Source: JABDCD01 sp964469525 (lineage in GTDB: Bacteria > Pseudomonadota > Alphaproteobacteria > Rickettsiales > SXRF01). From it: DNA of 64,000 nt. The translations under genes were made by a program, and so were the position numbers. The notes beneath the pieces were generated by a model. That model ran no database searches, was not told the origin of the DNA, and was given only the letters and a program-made list of their open reading frames with translations. The stretch spans positions 62,001 to 126,000 of the forward strand of contig CAYXYU010000001.1 of the NCBI GenBank assembly GCA_964469525.1, given 5' to 3'. Of this stretch, positions 56,304-64,000 are shown piece after piece (position 1 is the stretch's first letter; every line of letters starts with the position of its first letter).

Positions 56304-56833
56304 ATCAGGTTTCCGATATCAGAGCGCGCATCACCGACCAGGATGCGCTGTTGAACCAGGCCTTCAACGAGCTGGACAATAAGGGCTTCGTCGTGGCGAA
56401 GCTCGACGCGCTGGTCAACTGGGCGCGTTCAGGCAGCCTGTGGCCGATGACCTTCGGCCTGGCCTGCTGCGCCGTGGAAATGATGCAGGCGGCCGCCTCG
56501 CGCTACGACATGGATCGCTTCGGCGTCATGTTCCGCCCGAGCCCGCGCCAGTCGGACGTGATGATCGTCGCCGGGACGCTGTGCAACAAGATGGCGCCCG
56601 CCCTGCGCAAGGTCTATGACCAGATGGCCGAGCCGCGTTACGTCATCTCGATGGGCAGCTGTGCCAACGGCGGCGGCTATTACCATTATTCCTACTCGGT
56701 GGTGCGCGGCTGCGACCGCATCGTGCCGGTCGATGTCTATGTGCCTGGCTGCCCGCCGACGGCCGAGGCGCTGATGTACGGCATCCTGCAGCTGCAGAAA
56801 AAAATCCGCAGAACCGGGACGATAATTAGATAA
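56294..56833 (+). CDS. nuoB: NADH-quinone oxidoreductase subunit B
   Basis: About 179 residues from the ATG at 56294 (a GTG at 56300 is the other choice). It carries the terminal N2 [4Fe-4S] cluster: LACCAVEM (adjacent Cys pair), SMGSCANGGGYYHY and VPGCPPTAEALMYG. It passes electrons to quinone at the junction with NuoD. It overlaps nuoA and is 2 bp from nuoC. Confidence 0.97.
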   Translation: MGVNQVSDIRARITDQDALLNQAFNELDNKGFVVAKLDALVNWARSGSLWPMTFGLACCAVEMMQAAASRYDMDRFGVMFRPSPRQSDVMIVAGTLCNKMAPALRKVYDQMAEPRYVISMGSCANGGGYYHYSYSVVRGCDRIVPVDVYVPGCPPTAEALMYGILQLQKKIRRTGTIIR

Positions 56834-56835
56834 CC

Positions 56836-57447
56836 ATGGATATTGCCTTCACTAACCTCACTGGAACGATTGAGCGGCAGATGCCGGGGGCGCTGCGCGG
56901 CTCGGAGATCATCCATGGCGAGTGGACGCTGACGGCCAACCTGTTCCAGATCATCCCGCTGATGACTTTTCTGCGCGACGATTCGAACTGCCTGTTCACG
57001 CAGCTGACCGATATTGCCGGCGTCGATTTCCCCGAGCGCGAGCAGCGCTTCGATGTGGTGTATCACCTGCTCAGCATGCAGCATAACCGGCGTGTGCGCG
57101 TGAAGCTGGCGGTCGATGACAAAACGCCGGTGCCGTCGCTGACTGGCTTATATCCCAATGCCGGGTGGTACGAGCGCGAGGTGTGGGATATGTACGGTGT
57201 GCTATTCTCCGGCCATCCCGATTTGCGCCGCATCCTGACCGATTACGGCTTCGACGGTCATCCCCAGCGCCGCGATTTCCCGCTGACCGGCTATGTCGAG
57301 ATGCGTTATGACGAGGAGCAGAAGCGCGTGGTGTATGAGCCGGTGAAGCTCAACCAGGCCTACCGGAGCTTCGATTTCCTGAGCCCGTGGGAAGGCGCGC
57401 CGGATTATGTGCTGCCGGGGGATGAGAAGGCGACTAGCAATGGTTAG
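56836..57447 (+). CDS. nuoC: NADH-quinone oxidoreductase subunit C, C-terminus altered by a repeat
   Basis: A 203-residue 30-kDa-type peripheral subunit: FDVVYHLLSMQHNRRVRVKL, then the signature WYEREVWDMYGVLFSGHPDLRRILTDYGFDGHPQRRDFPLTGY. The body ends near PWEGAPDYVLPGDEKA. The last codons (TSNG and the TAG stop) lie inside a hairpin repeat beginning around 57431, so the repeat supplied the current end of the protein. nuoC is separate from nuoD, as is usual in alphaproteobacteria. Confidence 0.96.
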   Translation: MDIAFTNLTGTIERQMPGALRGSEIIHGEWTLTANLFQIIPLMTFLRDDSNCLFTQLTDIAGVDFPEREQRFDVVYHLLSMQHNRRVRVKLAVDDKTPVPSLTGLYPNAGWYEREVWDMYGVLFSGHPDLRRILTDYGFDGHPQRRDFPLTGYVEMRYDEEQKRVVYEPVKLNQAYRSFDFLSPWEGAPDYVLPGDEKATSNG

Positions 57448-57535
57448 CGAGCATGGCGAGCTTAGCATTGCTGTCGTCCCCGCGCAGGCGGGGACCTTGT
57501 GCCACAAGCTGGATTCCCGCTTTCGCGGGAATGAC
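57437..57535 (+). repeat. Two-hairpin repeat, copy C (end of nuoC)
   Basis: Hairpin 1 (57437-57471): GCAATG GTTAGCGAGC ATG GCGAGCTTAG CATTGC. Then TGTCGTCCCCGCGCAGGCGGGG, a short loop, and GGATTCCCGCTTTCGCGGGAATGACA (57510-57535). The nuoC stop TAG (57445-57447) is within hairpin 1. The flank CGACTAGC matches copy B at the tRNA-Leu locus. Confidence 0.8.
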
Positions 57536-57548
57536 AAGGATGGGCGTA

Positions 57549-58058
57549 ATGGCTAGGAAAAAAATTGATTTTACGATCCGTGATGCGCATCTGGAGGATT
57601 TTGAGGAAATCTACGACATCTTCCGCCATGTACTGGAAGAGGGAAAAACCTATTCCTACACGCTCGAGGAGATGACGCCGGAGCGCTCGCTGGCCTACTG
57701 GATGAGTGCGCCGGGTACGCATTGCTTCGTCGCCGACGTCAAGGGCAAGGTGGCGGGGGTCGGCACCGTGCGTCCCAACCGCACCGGCCGGGCGGGACAT
57801 GTCGCCAACGCCTCGTTCATGGTGCATCCGCACTTTCGCCGCATGGGCATCGCCAAGGCGCTGGGCAAGAAGGCGCTCGCCCACGCCAAAAAGGAAGGCT
57901 ACAAGGCGATGCAGTTCAATTTCGTGGTGAGCGCCAACCAGACGGCGGTGGAATTATGGATGGATCTCGGCTTCAAGGTGGTGGGCACGCTGCCCAAAGG
58001 CTTCAAGCACGCCAGCAAGGGCAAGGTGGATGTGTATATCATGCATAGGTTTTTATGA
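57549..58058 (+). CDS. GNAT-family N-acetyltransferase inside the nuo operon
   Basis: A 169-residue acetyltransferase: FTIRDAHLEDFEEIYDIFRHVLEEG, then the acetyl-CoA region SFMVHPHFRRMGIAKALGKKALAHAKKEGYKAMQFNFVVSANQTAVELWMDLGFKVVGTLPKGF. The AAGGA site at 57536-57540 and the ATG at 57549 lie directly after the repeat. Its stop overlaps the nuoD start (ATGA), so it is translationally coupled to nuoD. It is not a known complex I part; its substrate is unknown. Likely a later insertion that became tied into the operon. Confidence 0.9.
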   Translation: MARKKIDFTIRDAHLEDFEEIYDIFRHVLEEGKTYSYTLEEMTPERSLAYWMSAPGTHCFVADVKGKVAGVGTVRPNRTGRAGHVANASFMVHPHFRRMGIAKALGKKALAHAKKEGYKAMQFNFVVSANQTAVELWMDLGFKVVGTLPKGFKHASKGKVDVYIMHRFL

Positions 58059-59236
58059 GCCAACCGGTTGAAGTAAAGAACCTCACCCTCAATTTCGGCC
58101 CGCAGCATCCGGCGGCGCACGGGGTGTTGCGGCTGGTGCTGGAGATGGATGGCGAGGTGGTCGAGCGCGCCGATCCGCATATCGGCCTGCTGCACCGTGG
58201 CACGGAGAAGCTGATCGAGCACAAGACCTACCTGCAGGCGGTGCCGTATTTTGACCGGCTGGACTATGTCTCGCCGATGAACCAGGAGCATGCTTTCGCG
58301 CTGGCGGTGGAAAAGCTGCTGGGCTGCGAGGTGCCGCTCAGGGCGCAATATATCCGCGTGCTGTTCTCCGAGCTGACGCGCATCTTAAACCATATTCTTA
58401 ACGTTACGACGCAAGCGCTTGATGTCGGGGCGATGACCCCGCTGTTGTGGATGTTCGAGGAACGCGAAAAAATCCTCGAATTCTATGAGCGCGCATCAGG
58501 AGCGCGCTTCCATTCGGCCTATTTCCGGCCGGGTGGCGTGCACCAGGACATTCCGGCCGGGATGGAGGAGGATATACGCCGCTTCGCCATCGGCTATAAG
58601 AAAATCCTTGATGATGTTGATAATCTGCTCACTGAGAACCGCATCTTCAAGCAGCGGCTGGTCGATATCGGCACGGTCAGCGCCAAAGACGCCATCGACT
58701 GGGGTTTCACCGGCCCGATGCTTCGCGGTTCCGGCGTGGCATGGGACCTGCGTAAAAGCCAACCCTACGAGGTGTATGATAAGCTCGATTTCGATATCCC
58801 GATCGGTAAGAACGGCGATTCGTGGGACCGCTATCTGGTTCGCATGGAAGAGATGCGCCAATCGCTCAAAATCATCCACCAGTGCCTCGACCAGATGCAG
58901 GCTGGGCCGGTGGTTACCGACGATCCGAAGATCGCGCCGCCGAAACGCGCGCTGATGAAGCAGTCGATGGAGGCGCTGATTAACCACTTCAAGCTCTACA
59001 CTGAGGGCTACCATGTCCCGGCGGGCGAAACCTATACTGCCGTAGAAGCCCCCAAGGGAGAATTTGGTGTCTATCTCATCGCCGACGGCACCAACCGGCC
59101 CTACCGCTGCAAGATCCGTGCACCGGGATTCGCGCACCTGCAGGCGCTGGAGTTCATGACCAGGGGGCACATGCTGGCCGATGTGGTCACCGTCATCAGC
59201 ACGATGGATATTGTATTTGGAGAGATCGACCGATGA
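58055..59236 (+). CDS. nuoD: NADH-quinone oxidoreductase subunit D
   Basis: A 393-residue 49-kDa-type subunit that shapes the quinone site. Motifs: LNFGPQHPAAHGVLRLVLEMDGE, DPHIGLLHRGTEKL, YFDRLDYVSPMNQEHAF, and the end KIRAPGFAHLQALEFMTRGHMLADVVTVISTMDIVFGEIDR. Length is standard. It overlaps both the GNAT gene upstream and the small periplasmic gene downstream by 4 bp. Confidence 0.97.
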   Translation: MSQPVEVKNLTLNFGPQHPAAHGVLRLVLEMDGEVVERADPHIGLLHRGTEKLIEHKTYLQAVPYFDRLDYVSPMNQEHAFALAVEKLLGCEVPLRAQYIRVLFSELTRILNHILNVTTQALDVGAMTPLLWMFEEREKILEFYERASGARFHSAYFRPGGVHQDIPAGMEEDIRRFAIGYKKILDDVDNLLTENRIFKQRLVDIGTVSAKDAIDWGFTGPMLRGSGVAWDLRKSQPYEVYDKLDFDIPIGKNGDSWDRYLVRMEEMRQSLKIIHQCLDQMQAGPVVTDDPKIAPPKRALMKQSMEALINHFKLYTEGYHVPAGETYTAVEAPKGEFGVYLIADGTNRPYRCKIRAPGFAHLQALEFMTRGHMLADVVTVISTMDIVFGEIDR

Positions 59237-59643
59237 GAAGGTTCCTGTTCTTCTGCGGAGTAATGGCGTTTGTAGGCATGGCTGAAGCCGCCAATGTACA
59301 ATTAAGAGCGTTTGAAATTGCATCTCCTGAGGGGCAATCAATCATAGCATCATCCTCAGTTCGGTGTGTGCACCCCTTCTTAACGGAACAAGGAAAGCGG
59401 GCCTTTAATATTTTTTTTGATGAAGTTGGTAAGGCCCATTTTGCAGCATATACTGCACAGAATTTGGATAAGAAAATCCATGTTCTGGTGAATGGAGAAA
59501 TAGTTCTTAAACCTGTCGTTCGCAGTGCTATTACACGTGGGGAAATAATATTGACGGCTGAAACATTAGAACAAGGTTTGGAATTTAATAAAGCATTTGC
59601 GGCGTTTCCAAAGTGTAAAGCAAATGGGGAAAACGATCAATGA
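59233..59643 (+). CDS. Exported protein resembling the SecD P1-head domain, inside the nuo operon
   Basis: A 136-residue protein with a signal peptide (FLFFCGVMAFVGMAEA). The mature part reads like the SecD periplasmic P1-head subdomain: AFNIFFDEVGKAHFAAYTAQNLDKKIHVLVNGEIVLKPVVRSAITRGEIILTAET, i.e. F-DE-G...F...T....K...V.V.G......V...I..GE. Two Cys may form a disulfide. SecD P1 helps pull exported proteins; a stand-alone copy here has no known role. Overlaps nuoD (ATGA) and the next gene. It looks more AT-rich than nuo. Confidence 0.65.
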   Translation: MRRFLFFCGVMAFVGMAEAANVQLRAFEIASPEGQSIIASSSVRCVHPFLTEQGKRAFNIFFDEVGKAHFAAYTAQNLDKKIHVLVNGEIVLKPVVRSAITRGEIILTAETLEQGLEFNKAFAAFPKCKANGENDQ

Positions 59644-60242
59644 TGCGGTTTGCGCTGTTTTTTCTTTTACTGTCCTGCCCGGTGACGGCGCATGCAATTT
59701 CCCCGGCAATCCCCGACGCATCGTCGGAGTTGCCCCCCATGCCCTCCATGACGCCGCCCTCGATGTTTCCCGCTCTGCCACCGTCGCGTGCCTGTGTGCG
59801 CAAGGATTTACAGGGTACCTGGAAACTGCAGAACGTCTATGAAGAACAGGTTGGCACGGAAACCGCTGATTTCCAAAATAACCCGGTGCAGTATCTCTCC
59901 TTCGAGAACGATAATATCTATGCCCAGATCAGGGCTGGCCGGTCGGATCTCTCCACCACTGCCATTCAGGACGCGGTGAAGAGTGCACGCGGCAAGGATT
60001 TGAGCCAGTATCTGATGCATGAATCCGGCATGCTGTATTTTTATAAAAACGGCGTTGCCGCCGAAACGCGGGCATGCTTTATCGTGGCCAGCGATGCGGG
60101 GAATTTCCGTGCCGGACAGTTGCTCCTGATGCCGCCGCAGGGACAGCATCCGGGGCGAATGGTCAAGGTGTATGCGAAGATCTGGGAGCCGGCGGAAAAG
60201 CCGGAAAAGGAAAAGAAGAAACGGCGGAAGCGGAGAAGGTAG
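59640..60242 (+). CDS. Exported protein of unknown function inside the nuo operon
   Basis: A 200-residue protein: signal peptide (FALFFLLLSCPVTAHA), a Pro/Ser/Met-rich linker, then a globular part (residues about 50-175: CVRKDLQGTWKLQNVYEEQVG, YFYKNGVAAETRACFIV) with two Cys, and a very basic tail (KPEKEKKKRRKRRR). The LQGTWKL pattern recalls lipocalin-like or stress-protein beta domains, but no family is assigned. Start overlaps the previous stop (TGATG). Confidence 0.6.
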   Translation: MMRFALFFLLLSCPVTAHAISPAIPDASSELPPMPSMTPPSMFPALPPSRACVRKDLQGTWKLQNVYEEQVGTETADFQNNPVQYLSFENDNIYAQIRAGRSDLSTTAIQDAVKSARGKDLSQYLMHESGMLYFYKNGVAAETRACFIVASDAGNFRAGQLLLMPPQGQHPGRMVKVYAKIWEPAEKPEKEKKKRRKRRR

Positions 60243-60244
60243 GA

Positions 60245-60847
60245 ATGACAGGTAAACTGCATCAGCACCGGGAACAGGGCCCTGATCGCTTCGTGTTCAC
60301 CACCGACAATCTTAAGCAGGCGGAAGCGATCATCGCGCGCTACCCGGCGGGATTTCAGCAGAGCGCTGTCATGCCGCTGCTGGCGTTGGCGCAGCACCAG
60401 AACGACGGCTGGCTGCCCAAGAGCGCCATGGATTATGTAGCGCAGCTGCTTGCCATGCCGCCGGTGCGCGTTTACGAGGTGGCCACTTTCTACACCATGT
60501 ATAACCTCGAGCCGGTCGGAAAACACGTGATCAATGTCTGCACCACTACGCCGTGCTGGCTCAAAGGTTCCGATGCCATCGTCAAGGCCTGCGAGGAGCG
60601 GCTGGGTATCAAATGCGGCGAGACGACGGAAGACGGGCAGTTCACGTTGCGTGAGGTGGAGTGCCTCGGCGCCTGCGTCAACGCGCCAATGTGTCAGGTG
60701 ATCAACCGCGAGGGCGAATATTATTACGAGGACCTGACGCCCGACCACGCGCGGCGCATCCTCGACCTGCTGGCGCATGGCGGCAAGCTGAAGCCCGGCC
60801 CGCAGACCGGGCGGCACTCCAGCGAGCCGGCGAAGGAGAAAGCGTGA
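60245..60847 (+). CDS. nuoE: NADH-quinone oxidoreductase subunit E
   Basis: A 200-residue [2Fe-2S] subunit of the NADH-oxidising arm: AVMPLLALAQHQNDGWLP, VRVYEVATFYTMYNLEPVGKHVINVCTTTPCWLKGSD (first Cys pair) and LREVECLGACVNAPMCQV (second). The start at 60245 follows the previous gene by 2 bp; the upstream open frame is not coding. It overlaps nuoF by 1 bp. Confidence 0.96.
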   Translation: MTGKLHQHREQGPDRFVFTTDNLKQAEAIIARYPAGFQQSAVMPLLALAQHQNDGWLPKSAMDYVAQLLAMPPVRVYEVATFYTMYNLEPVGKHVINVCTTTPCWLKGSDAIVKACEERLGIKCGETTEDGQFTLREVECLGACVNAPMCQVINREGEYYYEDLTPDHARRILDLLAHGGKLKPGPQTGRHSSEPAKEKA

Positions 60848-62124
60848 TGCTCACCGATAAAGACCGCATCTTCACCAATCTCTACGGCTTCGAGGACTGG
60901 GCCTTGAAGAGCGCGCGCATGCGGGGCGACTGGGATAATACCAAGGCGCTGCTGTCCAGAGGGCCGGAGGCGATCATCGAAGAAGTGAAAGCCTCGGGTT
61001 TGCGCGGGCGGGGCGGGGCGGGGTTCCCGACCGGCACCAAATGGTCGTTCATGCCCAAGAAATCGGACGGGCGGCCGAGCTATCTTGTCGTCAATGCCGA
61101 CGAGGGTGAGCCGGGCACCTGCAAGGACCGCGACATGATGCGCCACGACCCGCACAAGTTGATCGAGGGGTGTCTCATCGCCTGCTTCGCCATGCGCGCC
61201 GTGGCGGCCTACATCTATATCCGCGGCGAATTCTGGGAGGAGGCCAACCGGCTGGAATACGCCATCAACGAAGCATATGAAGCCGGACTGATTGGCAAGA
61301 ACGCCTGCGGCAGCGGCTATGACTGCGATATTTTCGTGCATCGCGGCGCCGGTGCCTATATCTGCGGCGAGGAAACGGCCCTGATCGAATCGCTCGAGGG
61401 CCGCAAGGGGCAGCCGCGCCTGAAGCCGCCCTTCCCGGCGGCGGTTGGGGTGTGGGGCTGCCCGACTACCGTTAACAATGTGGAAAGCATTGCCGTGGTA
61501 CCTACCATCCTGCGGCGCGGCGCGGCATGGTTCGCCAGCATCGGTCGTCCCAACAACACGGGCACGAAAGTCTATTGCATTTCGGGCCATGTGAACGCGC
61601 CGTGCAATGTCGAGGAGGCAATGAGCATTCCGCTGAAGGAACTGATCGAGAAACATGCGGGCGGCGTGCGCGGCGGCTGGGATAATCTGCTGGCGGTGAT
61701 TCCGGGCGGTTCGTCGGTGCCGCTGATTCCCAAATCGATCTGCGACACGGTGCTGATGGATTTCGACGCGCTGAAGGAAGTCAAGTCCGGGCTCGGCACG
61801 GCGGCAGTGATCGTCATGGACAAATCGACCGACATCGTGAAGGCTATCGCCCGGCTGTCGAAATTCTACATGCATGAATCCTGCGGCCAGTGCACGCCAT
61901 GCCGCGAGGGCACCGGCTGGCTGTGGCGCATGATGGAGCGCATGGTGCAGGGAAGGGCAATGCGCGAGGAGATCGATCAGATGCTGGACGTGGCATCGCG
62001 CATCGAAGGCCATACCATCTGCGCGCTTGGCGATGCGGCAGCCTGGCCGGTGCAGGGGCTGGTGCGGCATTTCCGCGGCGAGATCGAGCGCCGCATAGAC
62101 GAATTTTCCCGGAAGGCAGCGTAA
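60847..62124 (+). CDS. nuoF: NADH-quinone oxidoreductase subunit F
   Basis: About 425 residues. It holds the NADH site, FMN and the N3 [4Fe-4S] cluster: GLRGRGGAGFPTGTKWSF and NADEGEPGTCKDRDMM (NADH/FMN), GAGAYICGEETALIESLEG, and ESCGQCTPCREGT plus a later Cys in HTICALGDAAAWP (cluster). The start ATG at 60847 overlaps the nuoE stop. Confidence 0.97.
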   Translation: MLTDKDRIFTNLYGFEDWALKSARMRGDWDNTKALLSRGPEAIIEEVKASGLRGRGGAGFPTGTKWSFMPKKSDGRPSYLVVNADEGEPGTCKDRDMMRHDPHKLIEGCLIACFAMRAVAAYIYIRGEFWEEANRLEYAINEAYEAGLIGKNACGSGYDCDIFVHRGAGAYICGEETALIESLEGRKGQPRLKPPFPAAVGVWGCPTTVNNVESIAVVPTILRRGAAWFASIGRPNNTGTKVYCISGHVNAPCNVEEAMSIPLKELIEKHAGGVRGGWDNLLAVIPGGSSVPLIPKSICDTVLMDFDALKEVKSGLGTAAVIVMDKSTDIVKAIARLSKFYMHESCGQCTPCREGTGWLWRMMERMVQGRAMREEIDQMLDVASRIEGHTICALGDAAAWPVQGLVRHFRGEIERRIDEFSRKAA

Positions 62125-62143
62125 TTCGATATGGAGAAACAAC

Positions 62144-62488
62144 ATGGCTAAACTGATCATGAGGGTTGAGGGCATGGATGGGCAGATCGAGCTGTTGCCC
62201 GACCGCGTCATCATTCGCCGTGATGGGATATTGAATGCCTTCAAATACGGCATGCACGCCAAACGCGAAATCCCGCTGGGCGCCATCTCGGAAGTTGGCT
62301 TCAAGGACGCGGGCATGATGACCATGGGCGAGATCGATTTCGTGCGCTCGGGCCGCAGCATGGAGGAAAAGACCAAACGCGCCAGCAGCGCCGTCCGCTT
62401 CCCCCGGAAAAAACAGGCCGAGTTCGAGGCCTTGAAGGAAAAAGTTTTTGAACTGTTGGAAAAAGTCGCCAATAAGCATCATCCATAA
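62144..62488 (+). CDS. Small PH-like/DUF4429-like protein between nuoF and nuoG
   Basis: A 114-residue cytosolic protein with beta pattern GMDGQIELLPDRVIIRRDG and IPLGAISEVGFKDAG, then MGEIDFVRSG and a C-terminal helix (KKQAEFEALKEKVFELLEKV). The short strands around a conserved glycine and the closing helix resemble bacterial PH-like domains such as DUF4429. It sits in the nuo operon, 19 bp after nuoF and 36 bp before nuoG. It is not a recognised complex I subunit. Confidence 0.65.
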   Translation: MAKLIMRVEGMDGQIELLPDRVIIRRDGILNAFKYGMHAKREIPLGAISEVGFKDAGMMTMGEIDFVRSGRSMEEKTKRASSAVRFPRKKQAEFEALKEKVFELLEKVANKHHP

Positions 62489-62524
62489 GGTCCCAATGCC
62501 GAAACTATTTATTGATAAAGTGTC

Positions 62525-64000
62525 ATGCTGAAACTAACCATTGACGGAAAGGAAATCGAGGTCGAGGCGGGCACGGTCCTCATCCAGGCCTGCGAGCGAC
62601 TCGGCATCGAGATCCCGCGCTTCTGCTACCATGAGCGCCTCGCCATCGCCGGCAACTGCCGCATGTGCCTGGTCGAAGTGTCGCCAGGGCCGCCCAAGCC
62701 GCAGGCTTCCTGTGCGCTGCCCTGCGCCGACGGCATGGTGGTCAAAACCAACTCGCCGATGGTGAAGAAGGCGCGCGAGGGCGTGATGGAATTCCTGCTG
62801 ATCAACCACCCGCTCGACTGCCCGATCTGTGACCAGGGAGGCGAATGCGACCTGCAGGACCAGGCGCTGCTCTATGGGCAGGGGGTCAGCCGCTACCGCG
62901 AGGTGAAGCGCTCGGTCGAGGACAAATACATGGGCCCGCTGATCAAGACGCAGATGACGCGCTGCATCCACTGCACGCGCTGCATCCGCTTTGCCTCGGA
63001 AATCGCCGGCGTGCCGGAGCTCGGCGGGTTCGGGCGCGGCGAGCATATGGAAGTCGGCACCTATGTCGAGCAGGCAATCACATCGGAATTGTCGGGTAAC
63101 ATGATCGATCTTTGTCCGGTCGGGGCGCTGACCAGCAAGCCGTATGCCTTCGTGGCGCGGCCATGGGAGCTGAAGAAAACCGAGTCGATCGACGTGATGG
63201 ATGCGGTGGGGTCCAATATCCGCATTGACTCGCGGGGGGAAGCCGTGCTGCGGGTGCTTCCGCGCATCAATGAGGACATCAACGAGGAATGGATCTCGGA
63301 TAAGACGCGTTTCGCCTGCGATGGGTTACGTGTGCAGCGGTTGGACCGCCCTTACATTCGCAACAGCGAAGGCAGGCTGGTGGAAGCCACATGGGCGGAA
63401 GCACTTCAGGTGGTGGCCGACTGCTTCCGCAACGTGCAGCCGCAGGAAACCGCGGTGCTGACCGGCAACCTGGCCTGTGCTGAGAGCGTCATGGCGTTGA
63501 AGGATCTGACTGACAATCTTGGCATCACTAACCGCGACTGCCGCCAGGAAGGCACGCTGTTCGAATCCAAGGACCGCGCCGATTACCTGTTCAACACCAC
63601 CATCGCCGGGATCGAAGAGGCCGATGTCTGCCTGCTGGTCGGTACGAATCCGCGGTACGAAGCGGCGCTGGTCAATGCGCGCCTCCGCAAAGCATGGCTG
63701 GGTGGGAAACTCAAAATCTTTAATATCGGCCAGGCGACTGACCTGACGTACGCCTATGAGCATCTGGGCGACGATCCGCGCCTCCTGTCCGACATTATCG
63801 CCGGGCAGCACGCGCTGGCGGAGGTGTTGTCCTCCGCGGAGCGTCCGATGATGGTGCTCGGCACGGCGGCGCTGGCGCGGCCGGACGGGGAGGAGATTTT
63901 CGCCGCCGCCCGGCAACTGGCCCATCGGTACGGGCTGGTGAAGCCCGGCTGGAACGGCTTCAACGTGCTGCAGCATGCGGCGGGCCGGGTGGGGGCGCTC
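62525..64000 (+). CDS. nuoG: NADH-quinone oxidoreductase subunit G (partial, C-terminus off the right edge)
   Basis: 492 codons are visible before the edge. An N-terminal [2Fe-2S] ferredoxin domain (CYHERLAIAGNCRMCLVE), the His/Cys cluster motif (HPLDCPICDQGGECDLQD), a [4Fe-4S] motif (RCIHCTRCIRF) with a later Cys in MIDLCPVGAL, then the molybdopterin-oxidoreductase-like domain (WISDKTRFACDGL, EADVCLLVGTNPRYEAALVNARLRK). It belongs to the peripheral arm that carries electrons from FMN to N2. Confidence 0.97.
   Translation, partial: MLKLTIDGKEIEVEAGTVLIQACERLGIEIPRFCYHERLAIAGNCRMCLVEVSPGPPKPQASCALPCADGMVVKTNSPMVKKAREGVMEFLLINHPLDCPICDQGGECDLQDQALLYGQGVSRYREVKRSVEDKYMGPLIKTQMTRCIHCTRCIRFASEIAGVPELGGFGRGEHMEVGTYVEQAITSELSGNMIDLCPVGALTSKPYAFVARPWELKKTESIDVMDAVGSNIRIDSRGEAVLRVLPRINEDINEEWISDKTRFACDGLRVQRLDRPYIRNSEGRLVEATWAEALQVVADCFRNVQPQETAVLTGNLACAESVMALKDLTDNLGITNRDCRQEGTLFESKDRADYLFNTTIAGIEEADVCLLVGTNPRYEAALVNARLRKAWLGGKLKIFNIGQATDLTYAYEHLGDDPRLLSDIIAGQHALAEVLSSAERPMMVLGTAALARPDGEEIFAAARQLAHRYGLVKPGWNGFNVLQHAAGRVGAL

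Noticed and set aside
60724..62472. Long open frame on the minus strand opposite nuoE-nuoF
   Set aside because: Antisense shadow of nuoF with no recognisable protein features.

Overview
The window reads as a chromosomal segment of an alphaproteobacterium of moderately high GC. The evidence is a DivL-type kinase homologue with Tyr in place of the phospho-accepting His, the tig-clpP-clpX-hup block, a split nuoC/nuoD complex I operon and alphaproteobacterial-looking tRNAs. I cannot place the order. No prophage, transposase, CRISPR array or rRNA operon was seen. Instead many short palindromic elements lie between genes, and some lie inside them.

Layout. 1-6.7 kb: a partial AAA ATPase, a Cys-rich copper-storage-like protein, a lipoprotein of the phospholipase D/cardiolipin synthase family, and an osmotic-stress pair (MscS channel plus a fused trehalose-6-phosphate phosphatase/synthase). 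6.7-10.6 kb: a candidate iron-regulated set (ApbE flavin transferase, PepSY membrane protein, FMN-binding protein, outer-membrane porin, small divergent periplasmic protein) around Fur-box-like palindromes. 10.6-19.4 kb: signalling and envelope genes (GAF/HD-GYP protein, metallo-beta-lactamase-fold hydrolase, CHASE2 adenylate cyclase, a TPR/beta-barrel protein resembling Slam/DUF560, a FecR-domain protein with a possible TbpB-like C-terminus, a TPR protein). 19.4-24.9 kb: an orphan gene, tRNA-Met, small secreted protein, HIT protein, purB, two tandem outer-membrane barrels and a DNA glycosylase. 24.9-29.6 kb: rpmI-rplT-(acyl-carrier-like gene)-pheS-pheT. 29.8-43.3 kb: Bax-inhibitor-like protein, argD-argF, a TetR regulator, dxs, L,D-transpeptidase, ahcY, divL and purU. 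43.3-53.6 kb: orphan genes, a decayed methyltransferase, lon, an unusual tRNA-Leu locus, tig, clpP, clpX, hup, tRNA-Val and tRNA-Asp. 53.8-64 kb: a large coiled-coil orphan, then nuoA-B-C-(GNAT)-D-(two periplasmic proteins)-E-F-(small protein)-G, with nuoG running off the right edge.

Most notable: (i) an intact tRNA-Leu(TAG) lying between the separated 5' and 3' parts of a second tRNA-Leu, flanked by inverted copies of a two-hairpin repeat; (ii) a third copy of that repeat supplying the last codons and stop of nuoC, the three copies showing compensatory stem changes; (iii) a related palindromic element inserted in frame inside argD; (iv) a Slam-like/FecR surface system beside a cyclase; (v) the FMN-transfer/porin set under Fur-like operators with a possible small RNA; (vi) a SecD-P1-like protein and other extra genes embedded in the nuo operon. 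Functional readings come from sequence motifs and family knowledge recalled without searches.
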